64,000 nt of DNA, taken from Phycisphaerae bacterium (GTDB taxonomy: Bacteria > Planctomycetota > Phycisphaerae > Tepidisphaerales > Tepidisphaeraceae). A model generated the notes under the pieces. It was given only the letters and a program-made list of their open reading frames with translations. It had not been told where the DNA came from and did not search any database. The position numbers were made by a program, and so were the translations under genes. Numbering within the stretch: the stretch's first letter is position 1; each line of letters opens with the position of its first letter. Below, piece by piece: positions 56,064-64,000 of this stretch. The stretch covers positions 1 through 64,000 of the forward strand of contig BPJO01000009.1 in assembly GCA_026004655.1 (NCBI GenBank), given 5' to 3'.

Positions 56064-57182
56064 TCACTGCTGTGAAAGAACCTGGCGCAGGTGTTGGTCG
56101 AAAAAGCTCATGATTTGTCGAATTCGCTGGGGGTCTGTAGTGACACGATGTCCACGACCGTCCGAATCGACCTGATAAACGTGTTCCACGCCGAGTTCGG
56201 TCAGTTTATCGTGTAACTGTTTCAATCCGAGCTGATATTCGGGCGATTCGGCATTGCTGGTATTCAAAAACATGGGCGCACATTCTCGACTTAGATAGTG
56301 CATGGCGCTTTGCCGAACCCACTTTTCGCCGGGAGGTCCCCAAGCCTTTTCGAATCGGGGCATCATTTTGTCATCAGGAAGAAGTCTTGTGTAATCGAAA
56401 CGGTTGCCGTGCACCAGAGCGGCTTGTACGAGTCCCGGCTCCGAAGCTACCGATACCGCCATCGTGGCACCACGACTGAACCCCATCAAACCGATCCGGG
56501 TATCCAAACCAAGTTGTCTTGCTTTCTTGCGAAGGGTTTCAACGGCTCGAATCATGCTGATTCGATTGACGGGAATGTCGTCAATCCCTTTATAAGGCGG
56601 AGCCACCGGATGATCGATCATGGCCACAGCGAATCGGTGAAACATTCCCATTTCCAGAAGGGTATCCTGGCAATATAGTAACGACCCGGAGCCCATCCGA
56701 TGAACATTGTCACAGGTAATCTCGATCAACAACGGAACTCCGGAAGTCTCCAGCGGGTACATCAGATCGGCTGACAGAGTTCGGTCACCTTGCTGGTCAT
56801 AGGGGATATCGGTTTCAAGCGTGTATCCCTGGGGCAGGATGAAAATCCGGTTCGGATTCACCGGAGAATCCCCGGTCAGGGCTGAAGCTTTTGAAGTCAA
56901 CTCTTTTCGAAGTTTCAGAACATCAGGTGCGAGGGTTGCTGGATCGGGTTTGACTTGACTGTAATCGACTTCGATTACAAGCCGATCTTTTGATTGATAA
57001 ACGGGGCCTGTTCCCACCCCTTTGAGGACTACCACCGTCTCAAACCCCTCGGACGGAGTCGTTGTCTCGGGTTTGTGAATGATCAGAGGTAAGTCAAAAA
57101 CCGTCACCTCGCTGTGCCATGTCTGCGCCAACGACTTCGAACTTATCGCGACGAAAAAGAGGATCCCGAGTAGAAAACGCAT
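56064..57182 (-). CDS. Exported alpha/beta hydrolase
   Basis: 372 residues. The N-terminus RFLLGILFFVAISSKSLAQ is a signal peptide, probably cut after AQ, so the protein is periplasmic or released. The nucleophile elbow is LMGFSRGATMA; the likely catalytic His is in SDGRGHRVT near the C-terminus. The order of blocks suggests a dienelactone-hydrolase or acetyl-esterase-type fold. A role in removing acetyl or methyl groups from pectin would suit the neighbours, but is inference. The ATG at 57182 is chosen because the signal peptide starts there. Divergent from the GH106-like gene. Confidence 0.75.
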   Translation of the reverse strand: MRFLLGILFFVAISSKSLAQTWHSEVTVFDLPLIIHKPETTTPSEGFETVVVLKGVGTGPVYQSKDRLVIEVDYSQVKPDPATLAPDVLKLRKELTSKASALTGDSPVNPNRIFILPQGYTLETDIPYDQQGDRTLSADLMYPLETSGVPLLIEITCDNVHRMGSGSLLYCQDTLLEMGMFHRFAVAMIDHPVAPPYKGIDDIPVNRISMIRAVETLRKKARQLGLDTRIGLMGFSRGATMAVSVASEPGLVQAALVHGNRFDYTRLLPDDKMMPRFEKAWGPPGEKWVRQSAMHYLSRECAPMFLNTSNAESPEYQLGLKQLHDKLTELGVEHVYQVDSDGRGHRVTTDPQRIRQIMSFFDQHLRQVLSQQ

Positions 57183-57271
57183 GTTTCTGATTGTCCCATG
57201 CTGGTTTTGACACTTTGACCGAATTGATTGACGAATCGTTCGGATCAAAAGTCTGTGTTATTCTTGTGTTC

Positions 57272-60200
57272 ATGTCACGGAAAAAGTCCTGGCAACTTTA
57301 CCGACATTCCCGGAACGTGCTTGATGATTTTAAGAACCCTTCGTCCGTGTATCGGGGGGTTCCTTTCTGGTCGTGGAATAACCGGTTAAACCGGGATCAG
57401 CTTTTGAGGCAGATTGATCAGTTTCGTGAAATGGGATTCGGGGGGGTCAATATCCATGCGCGTACGGGACTAGATACGGCTTATCTCGGACAAGAGTTCA
57501 TGTCGATGGTTCGGGATTGTACGGACCGATTAGCTGAACTGGGGATGAAAAGCTGGCTATATGACGAAGACCGTTGGCCGAGCGGGTTCGCAGGCGGACT
57601 GGTAACAAAGGAGCATAAGTATCGCGCACAACACATTTTATGGACGCCTACGCCTTACGGCAAAGCCCCCTCATGTCCTCCCACCACCGATTATGCCATC
57701 GGAGGACGGAGTGAAAACGGAGTTTTACTCGCGATTTTTGAAGTCCAGCTGAGTCAAGGACGACTGAAACGATATAAACGACTCAAACCACGACAAAAAC
57801 CATCGAAAAGGGCTGATGTATGGTATGCCTATCTGGAAACCTCTCGTCCGAGCACTTGGTTCGGCGGACAAACCTATGTCAATGTGTTTTTACCCCAAGC
57901 CATTGATCGATTCATCCAAACCACTCATGACGTTTATAAACAATGGGTCGGTCAACACTTCGGAACAACCATACCCGCAATTTTTACGGACGAACCTCAG
58001 TTTGCCAAAAAACAGACTTTAGGACGGGCCGATGACAAAAAAGACCTTATCCTACCCTGGAGTGAAAAATTTGACCCGGATTTGCTGGATCATTTACCCG
58101 AGCTTGTCTGGAACTTACCCGGTGACGAACCGTCCCTGATCCGTTGGAAATACCACGAACAGACGACGGAATATTTTGCCAGCGCCTTTGGAGATCGTAT
58201 CGGTGCCTGGTGTGAAAAAAACGGGATCGGGCTGACCGGACACTTGTTGGGCGAAGGTGACCTGCATTCACAAACCCGAGGCATCGGCGAAGCCATGAGA
58301 CCGCTTCGATCGTTCCACTTGCCGGGAATCGATATTCTTTGTGACCGACACGAATATTTAACTGCCAAACAAGCCCAGTCGGTTGCCCGTCAGCTCGGTC
58401 GTCCGGGAGTCTTAAGCGAAATGTATGGCGTCACCAACTGGGATTTTGATTTTGTAGGACATAAAGCCCAAGGGGACTGGCAGGCGGCACTGGGTGTAAC
58501 TGTCCGGGTGCCTCACTTGGCTTGGGCGAGCATGGCAGGTGAATCCAAAAGAGATTATCCGGCTGCGATCGGGTATCAAAGTCCCTGGTGGAAAGAGTAT
58601 CCCCTTATCGAAGACCATTTTGCCCGTGTGAACACAGTGATGACACGTGGAAAACCTGTTGTTCGGGTGGCGGTCATTCATCCGATCGAAAGCTACTGGC
58701 TTTCGTGGGGAGCTGCGGAACACAACCAACTCGAATGGGAACAACGAAAAAATCAGATCGAACAGTTGACCGAATGGTTAATTAAGGGGCTGATTGACTT
58801 TGATTTTGTTTCTGAGGGAATGCTGACGAAGATGCCTCCGGCGGTTTCGAGGGATGGTCGATTGGTCGTCGGACGGATGCAGTATCAAGCGGTCATTTTG
58901 CCTCACCTTCGGACCATTCGATCCACCACACTCATGCCTCTTCTTCGGTTCGCCCGACGGGGAGGCCGGTTGATCATCGTCGGGCAACTGCCGGATCGTG
59001 TTGACGTTTCGCAACCTCTTAATGCAGCAAAACTTACCGAATGTAGTCGGGTTATTCCGTTTGAAAAAAAGGCGTTGTTCGATTTGCTGGATCCTTTTCG
59101 GGACATCAAAGCCTGCACCGCGGAAGGGACCTTGGTTGATTCGCTTGTGCACCAGATTCGAGACGAAAACAATGCACGGTATGTGTATCTCGTGAACACG
59201 GATCGTCGTCGATCTCGCGAGGTACATTTGCACCTGAAAGGACACTGGCGAGCAGACCGGATGGATACTTTTTCGGGTCGGATTGAACCGTTGGGTACGT
59301 ATCTACGGGGCCGGGAAACGGTTATGTCACACCACTTTTCCGCGCATGGTCACCTGCTGATACGATTGCGTCCGAGCCGGCGGAATGTTCCGGTCCGTTC
59401 TCGTGTTACTTCCTGGAAGGAAGTCGGGCGACTTGAGGGACCCGTTCCGATTACGTTGAGCGAGCCGAATGTACTGCTGCTGGATCAATGTGAGTGGAAA
59501 ATCAATGACGGGCCTTGGGAGCGTCGTGAAGAGATACTTCGCATTGATGATCAGGTGCGTCGACGTTTGAACCTTCCGTTGCGGTCCGGGCGACTGGCTC
59601 AGCCGTGGACGGATCCTTCGCCGGCGCCGGTAGTAGCAAACGTTTTCCTGAGATTTGCCTTTCAGACACGGGTTGCTCTTCATAACGCCCGTTTGGCAAT
59701 CGAACTGCCTTCCTCGGAATTTCCCGAAAGACGTTACAAGGCCGAGCTTTGTGATCAACGGGGAGCAACGATCCAGATCCCATTGATCTCGGACGGCTGG
59801 TGGGTCGATGAATCCATACAGACGGTTCCTCTCCCTCGAATCGATCCCGGTCGGTACGAATTGATTTTGACGATTCCGATGACCCGCAAGACGGATCTGG
59901 AGTGGTGTTACATTCTGGGAGATTTTGGGGTGAAAGTTTCAGGACGAGACGCGCAGATCATCGAACCCGTGCGTCGGCTATCTTTCGGAGACTGGTGTCA
60001 TCAGGGACTACCCTTTTATGCGGGAAATGTGACGTATCATTGTCGGGTTCGGGGTCATGGAAAACCCTTGCGACTCGAATGCAACCAATACCGTGCCCCC
60101 CTGCTTTCAGCTATCTTGGACGATCGACAGATAGGAAAAATTGCTTTTGCCCCGTTTGCGCTGGAATTAGGTGCATTACAGACTGAGCATCGTCTGGATA

Positions 60201-60379
60201 TTACCGCCTACGGGAACCGGATTAATGCATTCGGGTGTCTGCACCATACCGACGACCAGATCCGCTGGGTCGGTCCGGCTGCCTGGAGATCAACCGGTAG
60301 TGCATGGTCATACGAATACAATCTACGAAAATCCGGTATTCTCACCGCACCGGTAATCAGTCAAGCCCAAACCCAATAA
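57272..60379 (+). CDS. GH106-like alpha-L-rhamnosidase
   Basis: 1035 residues. The N-terminus has the block PSSVYRGVPFWSWNNRL, then MGFGGVNIHARTGLDTAYL and MKSWLYDEDRWPSGFAGG, which are characteristic of GH106 and close relatives. ILCDRHEYLTAKQAQSVAR and GRPGVLSEMYGVTNWDFDF lie in the catalytic barrel. A Rossmann-like central domain and a C-terminal beta-sandwich (about 880-1020) follow. No signal peptide is seen, so it probably works on imported oligosaccharides. GH106 enzymes release L-rhamnose from rhamnogalacturonan, which fits the PL4 and PL11 lyases. The start was placed at the ATG at 57272; an earlier in-frame start exists at 57191. Confidence 0.82.
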   Translation: MSRKKSWQLYRHSRNVLDDFKNPSSVYRGVPFWSWNNRLNRDQLLRQIDQFREMGFGGVNIHARTGLDTAYLGQEFMSMVRDCTDRLAELGMKSWLYDEDRWPSGFAGGLVTKEHKYRAQHILWTPTPYGKAPSCPPTTDYAIGGRSENGVLLAIFEVQLSQGRLKRYKRLKPRQKPSKRADVWYAYLETSRPSTWFGGQTYVNVFLPQAIDRFIQTTHDVYKQWVGQHFGTTIPAIFTDEPQFAKKQTLGRADDKKDLILPWSEKFDPDLLDHLPELVWNLPGDEPSLIRWKYHEQTTEYFASAFGDRIGAWCEKNGIGLTGHLLGEGDLHSQTRGIGEAMRPLRSFHLPGIDILCDRHEYLTAKQAQSVARQLGRPGVLSEMYGVTNWDFDFVGHKAQGDWQAALGVTVRVPHLAWASMAGESKRDYPAAIGYQSPWWKEYPLIEDHFARVNTVMTRGKPVVRVAVIHPIESYWLSWGAAEHNQLEWEQRKNQIEQLTEWLIKGLIDFDFVSEGMLTKMPPAVSRDGRLVVGRMQYQAVILPHLRTIRSTTLMPLLRFARRGGRLIIVGQLPDRVDVSQPLNAAKLTECSRVIPFEKKALFDLLDPFRDIKACTAEGTLVDSLVHQIRDENNARYVYLVNTDRRRSREVHLHLKGHWRADRMDTFSGRIEPLGTYLRGRETVMSHHFSAHGHLLIRLRPSRRNVPVRSRVTSWKEVGRLEGPVPITLSEPNVLLLDQCEWKINDGPWERREEILRIDDQVRRRLNLPLRSGRLAQPWTDPSPAPVVANVFLRFAFQTRVALHNARLAIELPSSEFPERRYKAELCDQRGATIQIPLISDGWWVDESIQTVPLPRIDPGRYELILTIPMTRKTDLEWCYILGDFGVKVSGRDAQIIEPVRRLSFGDWCHQGLPFYAGNVTYHCRVRGHGKPLRLECNQYRAPLLSAILDDRQIGKIAFAPFALELGALQTEHRLDITAYGNRINAFGCLHHTDDQIRWVGPAAWRSTGSAWSYEYNLRKSGILTAPVISQAQTQ

Positions 60380-60385
60380 ATCGAA

Positions 60386-61996
60386 TCAGGCGACTTGTGT
60401 TTTCTTTTCTGTTTCTTCCAAGACCGCAAGCGCGTCCTGATGACGTCGATAAAGCACCCACAGTGTGCTGCAACCGACGTAAAGATACCCGCCGGCAAAA
60501 ATCATGAGGAATGGAATCGTGGTCAGTGCAGCACTGTATTTGATGCTAATCACGATAAAGCTGAGCATATAGATCCCAAAAGCGATCTCGATCGCGGGCA
60601 AACAGAGTTTGGAAAAGTTGAACTTCGGTGCGTCCCGCATGACCACTTTCTGGTGTTTTCCGGTAACCCCGTATTTGGGTGTTCGGACAAACTCTGCAGG
60701 CTTTCGTCGAATCATGCTGATGATGGCTTCGATCACCGCTTTGGTATTGTTGACGCATACCCCAACGCCTAATGCCATAATGAACGGAAGGTGGAAAAGT
60801 GTCTTCCAACCGGCTAAACGTCCGAATAGCTCCTTCTGGGCGTAGATGAAAAAGGTGCTGGCTGAGCAGGTCGCCAACACGAACAGACTCAAACCAAATA
60901 ACCAGTTGTTCATGACCGGTCCGGACCACTCGGCGTTGGGTTGTAGCGCCGGGATCATCGGGGATTGATTGATCTTGACCGGAGAAAGATTGAAAATAAA
61001 TGTCGGATACATCAACAAGGTCATCAGGACCATTAGGGGATAAACCACTGTACAGGTCAAATGGAAAAAAGCCTCTGATTTGATGGACCAAGGCAATTTG
61101 CTGGACAAAATACGAGGCAGCAGTTTGATGGCAGTCTGCATGCTGCCTTTGGTCCAACGATGGGCTTGTTGTTTGAACGAAACCATTTCGGGAGGCAATT
61201 CCGCAGGCGCGACATATTGAGGCAGATATACAAATTGCCATCCTTTTAGTTGTGCGCGGTACGAAAGATCGAGGTCTTCGGTCAGGGTGTCATGTTGCCA
61301 GCCTCCGGCTTCTTCGATTGTCTTTCGACGCCAGACCCCTGCAGTACCATTAAAGTGCATAAACCGACCGCTACGGTTACGAGCGGTATGCTCGATCACA
61401 AAATGACCATCCAGAAAGATCGCCTGGCTTTTGGTTAGTATACTTGCATCACGGTTCAGATGATCCCATCGCACCTGGACCATTCCGACTTTTTCATCAC
61501 TGAAGTGGTTGATCACATTTCGGAGAAGATCAGGAGGAGGAATGAAATCCGCATCAAAAATAGCGATGAACTGCCCTTTGGCAACTTTCATTCCTTCTTG
61601 CAAAGCCCCGGCTTTGAACCCGTCTCGATTCTTTCTATGGAGGTAAACAATATTAATCCCCTTGGCAGCCCATTCTCGGCAGGCGGACTCGGCGATTTCC
61701 GCAGAGTGATCCGTGCTATCATCCAGAACCTGCACCTCAAACCGGTCGCGGGGATAATCCATCCGGCATGTCGCAGCTATCACACGCTCGGCCACCATGT
61801 CCTCATTAAACATCGGAAGCTGAACCGTCACATAAGGCAATTCGGACTCTTCAAAAATCTTCGGGGGTCGATGAAGATTATGACGGTGTTTCACATAAAG
61901 ATATACCAATACGTACCGGTGAAACCCATATAACGCCACCAGACACAGGATGACAAAGTAGAGTGTCGTAATGGAGAACGTGATCCAATGTTCCAT
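60386..61996 (-). CDS. Membrane glycosyltransferase, family 2 (cellulose-synthase-like)
   Basis: 536 residues. One N-terminal membrane helix (about 5-27), a GT2 domain with VQVLDDSTDHSAE, IAIFDADFIPPPDLL, LTEDLDLSYRAQLKGW and QQAHRWTKGSMQ (the D, DxD, TED and QxxRW motifs), then four or five more helices. Such enzymes polymerise beta-glycans or make glycolipids at the inner membrane. No BcsB or PilZ partner is near, so cellulose is not shown. AGTTAAGAG precedes the ATG at 61996. Converges on the GH106-like gene with 6 bases between stops. Confidence 0.9.
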   Translation of the reverse strand: MEHWITFSITTLYFVILCLVALYGFHRYVLVYLYVKHRHNLHRPPKIFEESELPYVTVQLPMFNEDMVAERVIAATCRMDYPRDRFEVQVLDDSTDHSAEIAESACREWAAKGINIVYLHRKNRDGFKAGALQEGMKVAKGQFIAIFDADFIPPPDLLRNVINHFSDEKVGMVQVRWDHLNRDASILTKSQAIFLDGHFVIEHTARNRSGRFMHFNGTAGVWRRKTIEEAGGWQHDTLTEDLDLSYRAQLKGWQFVYLPQYVAPAELPPEMVSFKQQAHRWTKGSMQTAIKLLPRILSSKLPWSIKSEAFFHLTCTVVYPLMVLMTLLMYPTFIFNLSPVKINQSPMIPALQPNAEWSGPVMNNWLFGLSLFVLATCSASTFFIYAQKELFGRLAGWKTLFHLPFIMALGVGVCVNNTKAVIEAIISMIRRKPAEFVRTPKYGVTGKHQKVVMRDAPKFNFSKLCLPAIEIAFGIYMLSFIVISIKYSAALTTIPFLMIFAGGYLYVGCSTLWVLYRRHQDALAVLEETEKKTQVA

Positions 61997-62277
61997 AAAG
62001 CTCTTAACTTCCCTGTTGTCATTCACCAGCAATCCGAAAGGTCGATTCTCGCCCCGAACTCGGGGTTACTTCGTTCATTCTCCCCCGGACCGTTCATCGA
62101 CACATGTCATTCACGGGTTACTGAAGCGAACGATTCGACTCATTAAATCGGTGAAACCGGAATGTGTCAATTCGGACCGATGATAAATCTCACCCCCAAA
62201 CGATAGCGACTTTTCATCGAGCAATAACACCTAAAGCCTTTTTGATTCATTGTTTACGAAAAACCCTCTCAAAGAAC
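61997..62277. other. Gap upstream of the glycosyltransferase gene
   Basis: 281 bases with no gene seen. It contains the small hairpin CCCCGAACTCGGGG at about 62053 but no recognised promoter or RNA element. Confidence 0.4.
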
Positions 62278-63222
62278 TTACTGGGTCAGTGACATAAAAG
62301 CGTCTTCGAGATCGGCTTGTACTTCGGCAAAATGACAAACCGGAATCCCGCGTTTTAACAAACCGAGCAGGCTTTGGGCTAATTGACTATCGTCTGCGTT
62401 CACTTCGTAGCGTAGCTTTCCATCCGGTCGTTCGGAGACAATTTCTGACCATTCTCCCGGGGCGGAAGAGAGTACTTCCCGCGCGACGTCGGCATGTTTC
62501 AAGACCACAATTTCGATCAATTTTTTAGTTCTGGTCTTTCGTAGTACTTCTTGCACTGTTCCACTGATGATCAGATTCCCCTTGGAAACGATCCCCACGG
62601 TGTCGGCAACGTCAGCTAGTTCGGGAAGAATGTGGGAGCTGACCAGCACCGCTTTGCCGAGTTTGGCCAAATCTCTGAGCAATCCTCGCATTTGCACCCT
62701 GGCGCGTGGATCGAGTGTCGCAGCCGGTTCGTCTAAAATGATGACCTTGGGATCATGCAAAAGCGTCTTGGCGATTCCCGCCCGCTGCTTCATTCCGCGG
62801 GACAAAGCCCCCATGAACTTGTCCTTGAACTCATACGCATTGGCAATCTGCAGACATCGTTCGATTCGTTCGGGGCGTTCCTTTTTCGGGATCTTGTAAG
62901 CTGCTGCGAAAAAATCCAGATACTCCCATACCCGCAACGTCGGATATACTCCGAAATTGTCCGGCAGGTATCCCACCAGCCTCTTGATCAGGTCTTTATT
63001 TCCTGTGACGTCTTTTCCATCGATGTATGCATGACCGGACGTCGGATCCAGCAACCCGCAAAGAATACGAAAGGTTGTTGTCTTTCCCGAACCATTAGGA
63101 CCGATATATGCAAAAACCTCGCCCGGATAAATCGTCAGATTCAGCTGATTCAGAGCCAAGTGATCCCCGTATTTTCGGGTCAGATTTTCGGTCCGAAGAA
63201 TGGGTTCAATCGTTTTTGTCAT
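62278..63222 (-). CDS. ABC transporter ATP-binding protein
   Basis: 314 residues. Walker A YIGPNGSGKTTTFRIL, signature LSRGMKQRAGIAKTLL, Walker B VIILDEPAATLDPRAR, and switch VLVSSHILPEL. The C-terminal 90 residues are the extra domain found in exporters of the CcmA/NatA/GldA type. Such ATPases pair with ABC-2 permeases; the partner is probably encoded upstream, past the window edge. The partial gene at 63271 lies 48 bases before it on the same strand. Confidence 0.92.
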   Translation of the reverse strand: MTKTIEPILRTENLTRKYGDHLALNQLNLTIYPGEVFAYIGPNGSGKTTTFRILCGLLDPTSGHAYIDGKDVTGNKDLIKRLVGYLPDNFGVYPTLRVWEYLDFFAAAYKIPKKERPERIERCLQIANAYEFKDKFMGALSRGMKQRAGIAKTLLHDPKVIILDEPAATLDPRARVQMRGLLRDLAKLGKAVLVSSHILPELADVADTVGIVSKGNLIISGTVQEVLRKTRTKKLIEIVVLKHADVAREVLSSAPGEWSEIVSERPDGKLRYEVNADDSQLAQSLLGLLKRGIPVCHFAEVQADLEDAFMSLTQ

Positions 63223-63270
63223 GATGTGATCCGTTGGTCTTGTGCTTTTGGTTTTTAGTAGACACCGTTT

Positions 63271-64000
63271 TCATCGTTGTTGCGTCGGCCAGGTGGTTTT
63301 GATCGGTTGAGGCGTTGAGACAACAGTCCCCCACAGCGTGGCGTCGAAACGAAGGATTTGCCAATTCGGAAGGGTTGCAGGTCCACCTCCGAGGGTTCCC
63401 CAGACCGACTCTCCGTCCGTCGGCGTTGCTGTGATTCGAAGCCAGATCCATCCGTTGGCATCGATGTCTTCCGGTTTAAGGTCGATCTGTCGGCTTTGTC
63501 GAGTGTTCGTGTTATCCCATTCCATGACCACTTCCCCAGTGGGACGATCCTGCACCTTTCCTTGAACGACCTGTCCTCGTTGGATGACAAAACGGTACCC
63601 ACGGGCACGAAGATCCACGTCCAGATGGAGCCTTTCCGGCTTAAGAAGCCCCATCGCTTGAGGAGACGACAAACCAACCAACCAAGTCCCGCCTTGTGAA
63701 GCTTCGGTCCATCTGGCCGCTTCGGTTCGGTAGGGTAGCGAAACCGCGGCTTCTCGTCGGATCTGAACAAAAGCCGGGTCCACACGAACCGTCTGTCCGA
63801 CCTCACAAGCCCGAATCCTGACCGGAACACGTACCAAAGTCTGGCTGATCTGCTGTAATGGAACCGAAACCTTAACGTCTGAACCCGGTTTGGCATCGAA
63901 ACCGACCAGCCTTGGTTCAAGTGACCGACGCATCAGACCCCAAATCGGGTCGCCACGGGCTTCGACGGTCATCAGAATTTCGGTCCTTAACTTTGATTCG
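63271..64000 (-). CDS. Unknown protein, 5' end outside the window
   Basis: The frame is open to the end of the window, so this is the C-terminal 240 residues or so. It reads beta-rich with no membrane helix: EILMTVEARGDPIWGLMRR, then DVKVSVPLQQISQTLVRVPVRI and a C-terminal segment IDANGWIWLRITATPTDGES. The sequence suggests tandem beta-sandwich domains outside the membrane. No family is recognised. Being next to an ABC ATPase it may be the soluble part of an ABC-2-type complex. Confidence 0.5.
   Translation of the reverse strand, partial: ESKLRTEILMTVEARGDPIWGLMRRSLEPRLVGFDAKPGSDVKVSVPLQQISQTLVRVPVRIRACEVGQTVRVDPAFVQIRREAAVSLPYRTEAARWTEASQGGTWLVGLSSPQAMGLLKPERLHLDVDLRARGYRFVIQRGQVVQGKVQDRPTGEVVMEWDNTNTRQSRQIDLKPEDIDANGWIWLRITATPTDGESVWGTLGGGPATLPNWQILRFDATLWGTVVSTPQPIKTTWPTQQR

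Noticed and set aside
1-64000. CRISPR arrays, insertion sequences, integrases and phage genes
   Set aside because: No array of regularly spaced repeats, no transposase-like protein and no terminal inverted repeats with target duplications were seen; the only tandem repeats found are the short operator-like ones.

Overview
The window looks like a chromosomal segment of a planctomycete, most likely class Phycisphaerae. Four exported proteins carry the planctomycete-type LEPR-XLL-like N-terminal motif (ENRYLLA, EERKLMA, ENRRLLA, ESRVVLS). There is a type II pseudopilin-like protein with an H-x9-DG motif (DUF1559-like), dockerin-like calcium repeats, SdrD-B-like repeats, and a nusA-infB-ylxP-rbfA block without rimP. 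The taxonomic call is inference from gene content only.

Layout. 0-1.2 kb: the end of a probable Rrf2-type regulator and a frameshifted glutamine amidotransferase. 1.3-6.2 kb: a sugar-catabolic locus with an AraC regulator, an Fe/2-oxoglutarate dioxygenase, a nucleoside hydrolase, an intracellular GH43 and a XylR-type regulator. 6.3-11.5 kb: pseudopilin, MgtE and an exported PL4 rhamnogalacturonan lyase. 11.8-19 kb: GyrA, then a minus-strand operon murI / HEAT lipoprotein / dehydrogenase / QueC-like / ribF, and a response regulator. 19.3-23.4 kb: two tandem exported GH-A-like enzymes with SdrD-B repeats. 23.5-25.8 kb: UspA, RdgB and a lipoprotein. 25.9-27.7 kb: leuA behind a complete leader-peptide attenuator. 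27.8-32.8 kb: KDPG aldolase and a surface-polysaccharide cluster (PglD-like acyltransferase, small coiled-coil protein, WecA-like transferase, O-antigen-ligase-like protein), all broken by single-base shifts. 32.8-37 kb: SufB, an A-type Fe-S carrier and a SpoIIE-type phosphatase. 37-38.4 kb: a nucleoside transporter. 38.5-50.6 kb: a long minus-strand run nusA, infB, DUF503, rbfA, HhH-GPD-like protein, DapB-like reductase, esterase, xseA, aroK, prepilin peptidase, LapA, nfo. 50.9-64 kb: MsmX-type ATPase, RluA synthase, exported PL11 rhamnogalacturonan lyase, exported alpha/beta hydrolase, GH106-like rhamnosidase, a family 2 glycosyltransferase, an ABC ATPase and a partial gene.

How it works together. 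Several genes point to use of pectin, especially rhamnogalacturonan I: PL4 and PL11 lyases outside the cell, GH106-like and GH43 enzymes for rhamnose- and arabinose-type linkages, KDPG aldolase for uronate catabolism, and an MsmX-type ATPase for oligosaccharide import. A shared palindromic motif, TTTTC-NN-AAAAT, lies upstream of both lyases, inside the dioxygenase/hydrolase locus and upstream of the XylR-type regulator, which hints at a common regulon.

Data quality. Twenty-two reading-frame breaks were reconstructed. Nineteen are single extra bases in short runs of one base, 18 of the 22 lie between 27.85 and 32.68 kb, and one is in the essential gene infB. Correcting them restores uninterrupted, motif-complete proteins. 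Uncorrected read errors are therefore a better explanation than real gene decay. The strongest regulatory find is the leuA leader: a promoter almost touching the start of a 23-codon leader peptide with six Leu codons, followed by competing antiterminator and terminator hairpins.
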